From NCBI GenBank assembly GCA_038246575.1, contig JBBRVU010000048.1:1-23906 (forward strand): a DNA stretch of 23,906 bases, written 5' to 3'. The DNA comes from JACCUZ01 sp038246575 (lineage in GTDB: Bacteria; Actinomycetota; Actinomycetes; JACCUZ01). The position numbers were made by a program, and so were the translations under genes. This document shows positions 14,521 to 20,431 of the stretch, in pieces; positions within the stretch are counted from its first letter, which is position 1, and each line of letters begins with the position of its first letter. The notes under the pieces are model-generated. The model was not told where the DNA came from. It searched no databases and was given only the letters and a program-made list of their open reading frames with translations.

Positions 14521-15302
14521 TCCGTCGGGCGCAAGCACTCGTCGACGAAACGCGACGCGGCCGGCCCCAGGCGCTGGCTCTCGGAGTCGAAGAACTCGGC
14601 TGCCTTGTCCCCGGGCCAGTCGCCGGGCAGCAGCCCGCGGGGCAGGCCAGGGTCGAGGAACAGGAACTTACGCCACTCGTGGACCAGCCGTGAGCGCGCC
14701 GCGAAGGCCGCCTCGTCGTCGGGGTCCGGCCCTACATCGTCGATGTCACTCTGGGCCTCGGCCAGCCATCGGCTGTACGAGCGGGCCAACCCTTCGACGT
14801 CCCAGGCCCGCCGGACGAGGCCGACAGAGTCCCCGTCGTGGTGGGCCGTGAACCGCTCGGCACGAACCCCCTCGGCCCCCAGCAGCGCGTCGACCTCTTG
14901 CGACCAGCGCGGGCCCAGCCAGGTCGCGTCATCGAGCTGGGCGAAGCCCAGGAACGTCATTCCCGCCCGGAGCCGGTCGCGGGTGCTGCGCTCGGAGGGC
15001 AGCGTCGTGGCCGCCAGGTGCCACGTGCCGTCCCACTCGACAGACGCCGTGCGGTAGATGCGGGTCGCCGCGTCGTCGAGGCGGCGGACCGCGCGCGACG
15101 TCAGCGCGTAGCCAGGACCAGCCGGCAGTCGCACGGGGTCGAGCCAGCCCTGCCGCACCATCCGCGAGACCGCCGTCCGCACCGCCGGAGCGGCGACGCC
15201 GAGAGGGGCGAGCAGCCGGACCAGGGCGGCCACCGGGGCGCGCCCGCCGCGGGACCGGAGGTGGTCGCCGTAGAGGTCGAACAGGGCCGAGCGGGCGTTC
15301 AC
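14517..15302 (-). CDS. PaaX family transcriptional regulator
   Basis: The product is 261 aa. ARSALFDLYGDHLR opens the PaaX-type N-terminal winged helix, with the recognition part VAAPAVRTAVSRMVRQGWLDPVR and the wing PAGPGYALTSRAVRRLDDAA. The C-terminal PaaX domain follows, with WDGTWHLAATTLPSERSTRDRLRAGMTFLGFAQL and, near the end, FLFLDPGLPRGLLPGDWPG. E. coli PaaX represses phenylacetate genes and responds to phenylacetyl-CoA. The downstream PaaG-like gene fits such a link. GTG 15302 is chosen because the family-like sequence begins there; the frame is open to a GTG at 15365, which would add 21 residues. It is divergent from the DUF3117 gene. Confidence 0.9.
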   Translation of the reverse strand: MNARSALFDLYGDHLRSRGGRAPVAALVRLLAPLGVAAPAVRTAVSRMVRQGWLDPVRLPAGPGYALTSRAVRRLDDAATRIYRTASVEWDGTWHLAATTLPSERSTRDRLRAGMTFLGFAQLDDATWLGPRWSQEVDALLGAEGVRAERFTAHHDGDSVGLVRRAWDVEGLARSYSRWLAEAQSDIDDVGPDPDDEAAFAARSRLVHEWRKFLFLDPGLPRGLLPGDWPGDKAAEFFDSESQRLGPAASRFVDECLRPTD

Positions 15303-15371
15303 AGCGGACTCATTTCGCAGTGCGTTTTCATCTGACGGGGAGTTTCGCGGATAATGGCCCAACACACACGC

Positions 15372-15429
15372 CGTGTCGACGTTTTCCGTGGCCTAGCTGC
15401 GCGGGTTGGCAGCTGGCGTGGTCGACACG
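15372..15429 (+). ncRNA. predicted two-level hairpin in the leader of the DUF3117 gene
   Basis: CGTGTCGAC (15372-15380) pairs perfectly with GTCGACACG (15421-15429). Inside, AGCTG (15395-15399) pairs with CAGCT (15410-15414), extended to 7 bp by a U-G and a C-G pair, with a 10-base loop. The outer stem ends 1 nt before the AGGGAG ribosome site at 15431-15436. If transcribed, it would control or protect the leader. It is a prediction from base pairing only. Confidence 0.5.
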
Positions 15430-15441
15430 AAGGGAGCCAGC

Positions 15442-15609
15442 ATGGCGGCCATGAAGCCGCGGACGGGCGACGGCCCGCTCGAGGTCACCAAGGAGGGGCG
15501 CGGCATCGTGATGCGCGTCCCGCTCGAAGGTGGCGGACGGCTCGTCGTCGAGCTGTCGGCCGACGAGGCCGGCGCGCTCGGAGACGCCCTCAAGACCGTG
15601 GTCGGCTGA
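15442..15609 (+). CDS. DUF3117 domain-containing protein (Rv1211-like)
   Basis: This is a 55-aa protein, MAAMKPRTGDGPLEVTKEGR at the start, then IVMRVPLEGGGRLVVELSADEAGALGDALK. It is highly conserved across actinobacteria, and Rv1211 of M. tuberculosis, as I recall, ends in almost the same sequence. It is mostly beta-strand followed by one helix. Function is unknown. ATG 15442 has AGGGAG 5 nt upstream; ATG 15451 is a weaker alternative. A structured leader precedes it and a good terminator follows, so it is probably a separate monocistronic unit between the PaaX-type gene and pepA. Confidence 0.93.
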   Translation: MAAMKPRTGDGPLEVTKEGRGIVMRVPLEGGGRLVVELSADEAGALGDALKTVVG

Positions 15610-15635
15610 TCGACCACAGCGCCCTTTGACGGCCG

Positions 15636-15668
15636 GCCCCGGCCCGCGACTCGCGGGACCGGGGCTTT
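15636..15668 (+). terminator. intrinsic terminator after the DUF3117 gene
   Basis: Bases 15636-15648 pair with 15652-15665, a 13-bp GC-rich stem with one bulged A (15658) and a 3-base loop (ACT), followed by TTT. It lies 27 nt after the stop codon and before the pepA start. Confidence 0.75.
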
Positions 15669-15705
15669 GGCCGTGCCGACCGGCCCCGAGCGAGAGGACG
15701 AGCCC

Positions 15706-17223
15706 GTGACGGCTCCGACGGTGAGCGTGCTGGGCCCCCTCGGGGCAGACTCGGACGCCCGCGTGCTGGCCGTGGCGATCCGCCGCGACACCGGCCCGGA
15801 CAAGCTCGGACAGCCCGGTGCACCCGGTGTCCCCGCCGCCAGGCTTGCCGACCTGGGCATCGCGCTCGACCTGGCCCTGGAGCGACACCGGGCCACCGGC
15901 AAGGCGGGCGAGGTCGTCGACCTGTCGGTGACCGTGCCGGACACGACGGTTCACCGCGTGCTGCTGGTCGGCATGGGCGACTGCGGACCGGTCGCCGCAC
16001 GCCGGGCCGGGGCAGCACTGGCCAGGGCGACGGTCGGCGTCGAGCGGGTGTCCAGCGACACCGCGGCCGGCCTCGAACCGGAGGCAGCCCGCGCCCACCT
16101 CGAGGGCCTGCTGCTCGCCGCCTACCGGTTCAGGGCGACCGGCGCCGAGCGCAGCACGCGGAAGGCCCCGCTGGCCGCCGTGGACCTGCACCTCCCGAGG
16201 CGGGTCCCGGCCGCGGTCCGCGATGCTCTGGCGGCTGCCGAGGTCACCGCCCGCGCGGTGCACCGGGCCCGCGACCTCGCCAACACACCCTCCAACGAGA
16301 AGGATCCGGCCTGGCTGGCCCGCCAGGCCCGCGAGTGGGGCCGGCGCAGCGGCCTCGAGGTCACCATCCGGGACGAGCGGGCGCTGGCGGCAGAGGGTTT
16401 CGGCGGCATCGTGGCGGTGGGCGCCGGGTCGAGCCGGCCGCCTCGCTTGATCGAGCTCTCCTACCGGCCCGAGCGGGCGTCGCGTGGAGTCCCCCACGTC
16501 GTGCTGGTGGGCAAGGGCATCACCTTCGACACCGGCGGTCTCTCGCTCAAGCCCCGCGACGCGATGGTGCCGATGAAGACCGACATGGCGGCCGGAGGCG
16601 CGGTCATCGCTGTGATGGCGGCGCTGCGCGACGCTGGGGTCCGGGTGCCGGTCACCGGGCTGGTCCCGGCGGCGGAGAACATGCCGGGCGCCAGCGCGCT
16701 GCGGCCGAGCGACGTCATCACGCAGTACGGCGGCCGCACCGTCGAGGTGTTCAACACCGACGCCGAGGGACGGCTGGTGCTCGCCGACGCCCTCGCGTAC
16801 GCCGACGCCCGACTCGACCCCGACCTGCTCATCGACATGGCCACGCTCACCGGGGCGGCTTCGCAGGGCCTCGGGCGCCGGCACGGGGCGCTCTACAGCG
16901 CCGATGAGGCGCTCTCGGCGGGCCTCCTGGCGGCCGGGGAGACCAGCGGGGACCGACTCTGGCCGATGCCGCTGGTCGAGGACTACCGGCCCGCGCTGGA
17001 CTCCCACGTTGCGGACCTGTCCAACATCTCCCGTGACCCGACGATCTCGGGCGGGTCGATCACGGCCGCGCTGTTCCTGCGGGAGTTCGTCGGTGACCGC
17101 CGCTGGGCGCACCTGGACATCGCCGGCCCCGCCCGCGCCGACCGCGACGAGCACGAGGTGAGCAAGGGCGGCACCGGGTTCGGCGCCCGGCTGCTGCTGC
17201 GCTGGCTCGAGGACCTGGCCTGA
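15706..17223 (+). CDS. pepA: leucyl aminopeptidase (M17)
   Basis: This is a cytosolic di-metal aminopeptidase of 505 aa, the normal M17 length. The N-terminal macro-like domain (1-165) is variable. The catalytic domain carries K270 and D275 in GKGITFDTGGLSLKP, K282, D293 in MKTDMAAGG, and the signature NTDAEGRLVL (350-359) with D352, E354 and R356. All metal ligands are present. GTG 15706 is chosen because GAGAGGA lies about 8 nt upstream and the domain starts there; an in-frame TTG at 15667 would lie at the foot of the DUF3117 terminator and is rejected. The gene ends 3 nt from the convergent O-methyltransferase gene. It probably takes part in peptide turnover, and some PepA proteins also bind DNA. 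Confidence 0.95.
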   Translation: MTAPTVSVLGPLGADSDARVLAVAIRRDTGPDKLGQPGAPGVPAARLADLGIALDLALERHRATGKAGEVVDLSVTVPDTTVHRVLLVGMGDCGPVAARRAGAALARATVGVERVSSDTAAGLEPEAARAHLEGLLLAAYRFRATGAERSTRKAPLAAVDLHLPRRVPAAVRDALAAAEVTARAVHRARDLANTPSNEKDPAWLARQAREWGRRSGLEVTIRDERALAAEGFGGIVAVGAGSSRPPRLIELSYRPERASRGVPHVVLVGKGITFDTGGLSLKPRDAMVPMKTDMAAGGAVIAVMAALRDAGVRVPVTGLVPAAENMPGASALRPSDVITQYGGRTVEVFNTDAEGRLVLADALAYADARLDPDLLIDMATLTGAASQGLGRRHGALYSADEALSAGLLAAGETSGDRLWPMPLVEDYRPALDSHVADLSNISRDPTISGGSITAALFLREFVGDRRWAHLDIAGPARADRDEHEVSKGGTGFGARLLLRWLEDLA

Positions 17224-17226
17224 GCC

Positions 17227-17859
17227 CTATCGCTTGACCGCCACCAGCAGGCCGTCGCCGGCGGCGAGCATCGCGCTCACGAGGCGCTCGTCCTCTCGCA
17301 CGGCGACGCCGAGCCCGCGGATGGCAACTGTGTCCTCGTCACGCTGCGTCGGGTCCGCGACGCGGTCGTGCCAGAGCGCGTTGTCGAAGATCACGACCCC
17401 GCCCGGCCGGAGCAGGCGCATCGCCTGCTCCAGGTAGTCGGCGTACTCCTTCTTGTCCGCGTCGCAGAACACGAGGTCGTAGGCCCCGTCGGTCAGGCGC
17501 GGCATGACCTCGACGGCTCGACCGGAGATCAGCCGGACCCGGTTGGAGGCGATCCCCGCCTCCGCGTAGGTCTCGCGGGCGGCGCGCTGGTGCTCGGGCT
17601 CGACATCGATGGTGGTGAGGACCCCGTCCGGGTGCATTCCGCGCAGCAGCCACAGCGAGCCGACACCGGCTCCGGTGCCCACCTCGACGACGGCCTTGGC
17701 GCCGGTCGCGGCGGCGATGGCGCGCAGGGCGGCGCCGGCACCGGGGAGCACGGGGACGCAGCCCAGCTCACTGCCCTTCGCACGGGCCCTGGTGAGGACC
17801 TCGTCTTCGGGGACGAACTCCTCTGCGTAGGTCCAACTGGACTGCAGGTTGCCGCTGAT
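17227..17859 (-). CDS. class I SAM-dependent O-methyltransferase with apparent ATC start
   Basis: The product is 210 aa if started at ATC 17859. It is a class I methyltransferase of the O-methyltransferase family 3 (CCoAOMT-like) and matches the Rv1220c position next to sigE. Motif I is VVEVGTGAG (57-65), motif II is TTIDVEPEHQ, and DLVFCDADKKEY holds the metal-binding Asp. Related proteins begin with a helix like NLQSSWTYAEEFVPEDEVL, which is intact here at residues 4-22. However, between the upstream in-frame stop (17911-17913) and this helix there is no ATG, GTG or TTG. GGAGG (17869-17865) lies 5 nt before an ATC at the expected start. The first GTG, at 17751, would delete 36 conserved residues. 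TAGGCT (17903-17898) may be its -10. Substrate is unknown. Confidence 0.8.
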   Translation of the reverse strand: MSGNLQSSWTYAEEFVPEDEVLTRARAKGSELGCVPVLPGAGAALRAIAAATGAKAVVEVGTGAGVGSLWLLRGMHPDGVLTTIDVEPEHQRAARETYAEAGIASNRVRLISGRAVEVMPRLTDGAYDLVFCDADKKEYADYLEQAMRLLRPGGVVIFDNALWHDRVADPTQRDEDTVAIRGLGVAVREDERLVSAMLAAGDGLLVAVKR

Positions 17860-17897
17860 GTCGGCCTCCGAGGCGTTCGGGCGGGCGGTCGCGAGGG

Positions 17898-17903
17898 AGC
17901 CTA
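17898..17903 (-). promoter_or_regulatory. TAGGCT -10 hexamer for the O-methyltransferase gene
   Basis: On the minus strand TAGGCT fits TANNNT and lies 38 nt before the presumed ATC start, leaving a leader that contains GGAGG. No clear -35 is seen. Confidence 0.35.
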
Positions 17904-17947
17904 GCGGCCGTCACCGCGGCTGGGGAGGTGCCGTGGCGGGCCCAAGG

Positions 17948-17973
17948 GGAACCAGGTTCCCGACGAGCGCGTT
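17948..17973 (+). promoter_or_regulatory. ECF-type promoter P1 of sigE
   Basis: GGAAC (17948-17952) and CGTT (17970-17973) are 17 nt apart, i.e. GGAAC-N18-GTT, the pattern of SigE/SigR-class promoters. The -35 lies in a perfect 15-bp palindrome, GGGAACC-A-GGTTCCC (17947-17961). Expected start is near 17980, giving a leader of about 77 nt. Confidence 0.65.
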
Positions 17974-17995
17974 CTGGCGGGTGACGCCCCGAGGT

Positions 17996-18015
17996 GGGGT
18001 GTCGTGGAACACCCC
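17996..18015 (+). promoter_or_regulatory. inverted repeat over the second ECF promoter
   Basis: GGGGTGT (17996-18002) and ACACCCC (18009-18015) are perfect 7-bp arms around 6 bases. As RNA from P1 it would form a leader hairpin. As DNA it covers the -35 of P2. Confidence 0.5.
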
Positions 18016-18031
18016 CGGCCCCGACCGGGTT
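18006..18031 (+). promoter_or_regulatory. ECF-type promoter P2 of sigE
   Basis: GGAAC (18006-18010) and GTT (18029-18031) are again separated by exactly 18 nt. Expected start is near 18038, only about 19 nt before ATG 18057. Confidence 0.55.
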
Positions 18032-18056
18032 GAGGTAGGAGAGGCGACGAGGCACC

Positions 18057-18677
18057 ATGACAGCGATGGCTGTGCGAGGTCAGGGAGGAGCGCTGGTGGC
18101 TGAGCACCCGATCGTTCCCGACGATGCCGCCACGCTCGACTGGACCCCGCCGAGCTGGGAGGAGATCGTGCGGACGCACTCCGCGCGTGTCTACCGGCTG
18201 TCCTACCGCCTCACCGGCAACCCGCACGATGCGGCCGATCTGACCCAGGACGTGTTCGTCCGGGTCTTCCGTTCGTTGTCGACCTACAGCCCCGGAACGT
18301 TCGAGGGCTGGCTGCACCGCATCACCACGAACCTCTTCCTCGACCAGGTGCGTCGGAAGCAGCGCATCCGCTTCGACGCCCTCGGGGACGACGCCGGAGA
18401 TCGGCTTGCCTCCCGCCAGCCCGGCCCGGCCCAGGTCTACGACGACACGCACTTCGACGACGACGTGCAGCGCGCGCTGGACCAGCTGCCGGCCGACTTC
18501 CGGGCCGCCGTCGTGCTCTGTGACATCGAGGGACTGTCCTACGAGGAGATCGCGGCAACCCTGGGCATCAAGCTCGGCACCGTGCGCTCCCGCATCCATC
18601 GCGGCCGGGCGCAGCTGCGGGCAGCCCTGCCGCACCGCGCGCCCGGTCGTCGGGATGCCGACGAGGTGACCTCGTGA
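18057..18677 (+). CDS. sigE: ECF sigma factor SigE
   Basis: The product is 206 aa. Region 2 (about 34-105) includes YRLSYRLTGNPHDAADLTQDVFVRVFRSL and FEGWLHRITTNLFLDQVRR. Region 4 (about 135-190) has LPADFRAAVVLCDIEGLSYEEIAATLGIKLGTVRSRIHRGR. Together with the anti-sigma, RseB-like, HtrA and TatB genes this fits the SigE envelope-stress group. Two starts are possible: ATG 18057, with GAGG 4 nt upstream, and GTG 18096 (residue 14), with a stronger GGGAGGAG at 18083-18090. Residues 1-13 are not part of region 2. Two ECF-type promoters upstream suggest autoregulation. The TGA overlaps the anti-sigma GTG by 4 nt, so sigma factor and inhibitor are made in step. Confidence 0.95.
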   Translation: MTAMAVRGQGGALVAEHPIVPDDAATLDWTPPSWEEIVRTHSARVYRLSYRLTGNPHDAADLTQDVFVRVFRSLSTYSPGTFEGWLHRITTNLFLDQVRRKQRIRFDALGDDAGDRLASRQPGPAQVYDDTHFDDDVQRALDQLPADFRAAVVLCDIEGLSYEEIAATLGIKLGTVRSRIHRGRAQLRAALPHRAPGRRDADEVTS

Positions 18678-19276
18678 GCCACCTCGGCGACCGCGTCGCC
18701 GCGCTCCTCGACGGCGAGCTCGACCACGGCGCCCGCGACCGTGCCCTGTCCCACCTGGCCCACTGCGACGCGTGCCGCGCCGAGGTCGAGGGTCAGCGTG
18801 CCGTCAAGGCGCTCCTGCGCACCTCCGGCTCGCCCGGACCCTCGCCCGAGACCCTGTCCGGCCTGCTCTCCCTCGCTGCTCCCGGCGGGCCGTTGCCGCC
18901 CCGGGCCCGCACGATGCCGCTCGGCCCCGTTGTTCCTGACCTGCCCGCTCCGGGCCGGCGGACCCGCGGGTCCGCCCGCCCCGACGGGCGCCGCTCGGAC
19001 AGCAGCCGGCCCGCGGGCCGACTGCTGGTCGGGCGAGCGCGGAGGGCGCGGGTCGCCACTGCGGGCGCCCTGTCCGTAGCCGTCCTGGTGCTGGGCACCG
19101 CGTTCGTCGCCGGTGGGACCGCGGGTTCCGCCGGTCCGCTGGTGTCGCCGGTGGCCGAGCTGTCGGTCGAGCACAGCAGGACGACCACCGGGGTGACCGT
19201 TGGTGACCCCGGCGTCGGGCTGATGGCGAGCTTCGACAGCCCCACGGGCACCGGTCCGACCGCGCCTCCGCGGTGA
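18674..19276 (+). CDS. rseA: zinc-containing anti-sigma factor (RseA-like), membrane-spanning
   Basis: The product is 200 aa. The N-terminal anti-sigma domain has the ZAS motif H27-x3-C31-x2-C34 in SHLAHCDACRAEVE, preceded by the helix VAALLDGELDHGARDRAL. A long linker rich in Pro, Arg and Gly (about 52-124) leads to one membrane helix (RVATAGALSVAVLVLGTAFVAGG, about 126-148) and a short outer tail. This topology lets an extracytoplasmic signal release SigE. M. tuberculosis RseA is similar in role, with release controlled by proteolysis. The start codon overlaps the sigE stop and its own stop overlaps the RseB-like start, both by 4 nt (GTGA), so three genes are translationally coupled. Confidence 0.93.
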   Translation: MSHLGDRVAALLDGELDHGARDRALSHLAHCDACRAEVEGQRAVKALLRTSGSPGPSPETLSGLLSLAAPGGPLPPRARTMPLGPVVPDLPAPGRRTRGSARPDGRRSDSSRPAGRLLVGRARRARVATAGALSVAVLVLGTAFVAGGTAGSAGPLVSPVAELSVEHSRTTTGVTVGDPGVGLMASFDSPTGTGPTAPPR

Positions 19277-20376
19277 GGCGGCTCGCTCCCGTCGCCGGGG
19301 CGGTCCTCGCTCTGGGCTCCCTGTCGGCGCTGGCGTTTCTCGTCGCCCCGGACGAGGGCGGTGCATCCGGCCCGCCGTCCCGGGACTCGCTGAACAAGGC
19401 TGTGCCCCGGGTACGCGCCGTCGTGGAGCCCACCGCCCTGCGGCTGCTCGCCCGGGCCGCCGCCGCACCCGCTGCCACCTCGTACACCGGCACGCAGTAC
19501 GTCAGCGCCTGGGACGAGGACTCCTCGAGCTCGCGGGTGCTCGACGTCAGCCATGACCCCGAGCGAGGCACCACCTGGCGGGTCGCCGGCGCCGACGGGA
19601 CGAGTCGGTCTGCGGTGCACACGACCTCATCACCCACCCCGTCGCTGCTCGGCGCCGGAGCTGTCGGCCTCATCGCGCGCTACTACTCGCTCGCCACGGC
19701 GGGCACCGGGTCGGTCGCCGGCCGCGCCACTGACGTGGTCGTCGCCAGCCGGCCGACCCGCAGCGGCTCGGGCCAGGTGACGGCGCGGTTCTGGCTGGAC
19801 AAGGCGACCGGCCTGACCCTGCGCCGGGAGGTCTACGACGACCGCGGGCGCACCACCCGGGCCAGCGCGTTCGTCGACGTGGCGGTCGGCCCGCCGCTGT
19901 CGGCCGGCGCGACCCAGGCGTCCACCGCTTGGCCCCAGGCCCTGGACAGCGCCGCGGTGCAGAAGTTGCGGACGCACGGCTGGCGGTGCCCGTTGACGCT
20001 GCCGGGCCCGCTCCCGCTGATAGACGCCCGCAAGGGCGGCGACGGTGCTGCGACGCTGCACCTGAGCTATGCGGACGGGATCGCGAGCGTGTCGGTCTTC
20101 CAGCAGCGCGGCCGGCTGGACGAGGCGGACCTGGCCGGGTACGAGCAGGAGAAGATCGGTGGACATGACGTCTGGGTGCGCGCCGAGGTGCCTGAGCGGA
20201 TCGTGTGGTCCTCGGACGGGATGGTCTACACGCTGGTGGCCGACGCGCCGGCGAGTACGGTCAAGGCGGCGGTTGCCTCGTTGTATGTCGAGCGCGATGG
20301 CGGGGTAGGGACCCAGGTGGAGCGCCTCGGCAGGGGACTTGATCGGGTCGCGTCCTGGTTCAACCCCGGCAGCTGA
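19273..20376 (+). CDS. RseB/MucB-like sigma-E regulatory protein
   Basis: The product is 367 aa. It has an N-terminal signal or anchor (about 8-25, VAGAVLALGSLSALAFLV), so it is probably outside the membrane. The first domain (about 45-225) resembles the LolA-like fold of RseB: TSYTGTQYVSAW near the start and ARFWLDKATGLTLRREVYDDRG (about 175-196), matching the RseB pattern of LW-D--TGLPLR-E--D--G. The second domain (about 230-345) has LSYADGIASVSVFQQRG and GHDVWVRAEVPERIVWSSDGMVYTLVAD, like the RseB C-terminal domain. In E. coli RseB binds RseA and blocks its cleavage until lipid or LPS signals release it. The position right after the anti-sigma gene supports the same role. M. tuberculosis has no such gene here as far as I recall. 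Confidence 0.8.
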   Translation: MRRLAPVAGAVLALGSLSALAFLVAPDEGGASGPPSRDSLNKAVPRVRAVVEPTALRLLARAAAAPAATSYTGTQYVSAWDEDSSSSRVLDVSHDPERGTTWRVAGADGTSRSAVHTTSSPTPSLLGAGAVGLIARYYSLATAGTGSVAGRATDVVVASRPTRSGSGQVTARFWLDKATGLTLRREVYDDRGRTTRASAFVDVAVGPPLSAGATQASTAWPQALDSAAVQKLRTHGWRCPLTLPGPLPLIDARKGGDGAATLHLSYADGIASVSVFQQRGRLDEADLAGYEQEKIGGHDVWVRAEVPERIVWSSDGMVYTLVADAPASTVKAAVASLYVERDGGVGTQVERLGRGLDRVASWFNPGS

Positions 20377-20384
20377 CCGCACCA

Positions 20385-20413
20385 GCCGGACGGCCGGACC
20401 ACCGGCCGCCGGC
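20385..20413 (+). terminator. strong hairpin between the rseB-like gene and htrA
   Basis: GCCGG-a-CGGCCGG, loop ACCA, CCGGCCG-CCGGC: 12 base pairs with one bulged A. No T tract follows, and the htrA ribosome site AGGAG starts 10 nt later. It may reduce read-through or protect the 3' end of the upstream mRNA. Confidence 0.5.
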
Positions 20414-20431
20414 ACCGACACCAGGAGACTC

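Noticed and set aside
15667..15669. TTG as the pepA start
   Set aside because: It lies at the foot of the terminator hairpin and adds 13 residues unlike the family; GTG 15706 has a ribosome site.
15328..17154. 608-aa minus-strand open frame
   Set aside because: It is antisense to pepA, which has all catalytic motifs. Its composition (His, Arg, Gly, Val) is typical of a shadow frame in GC-rich DNA.
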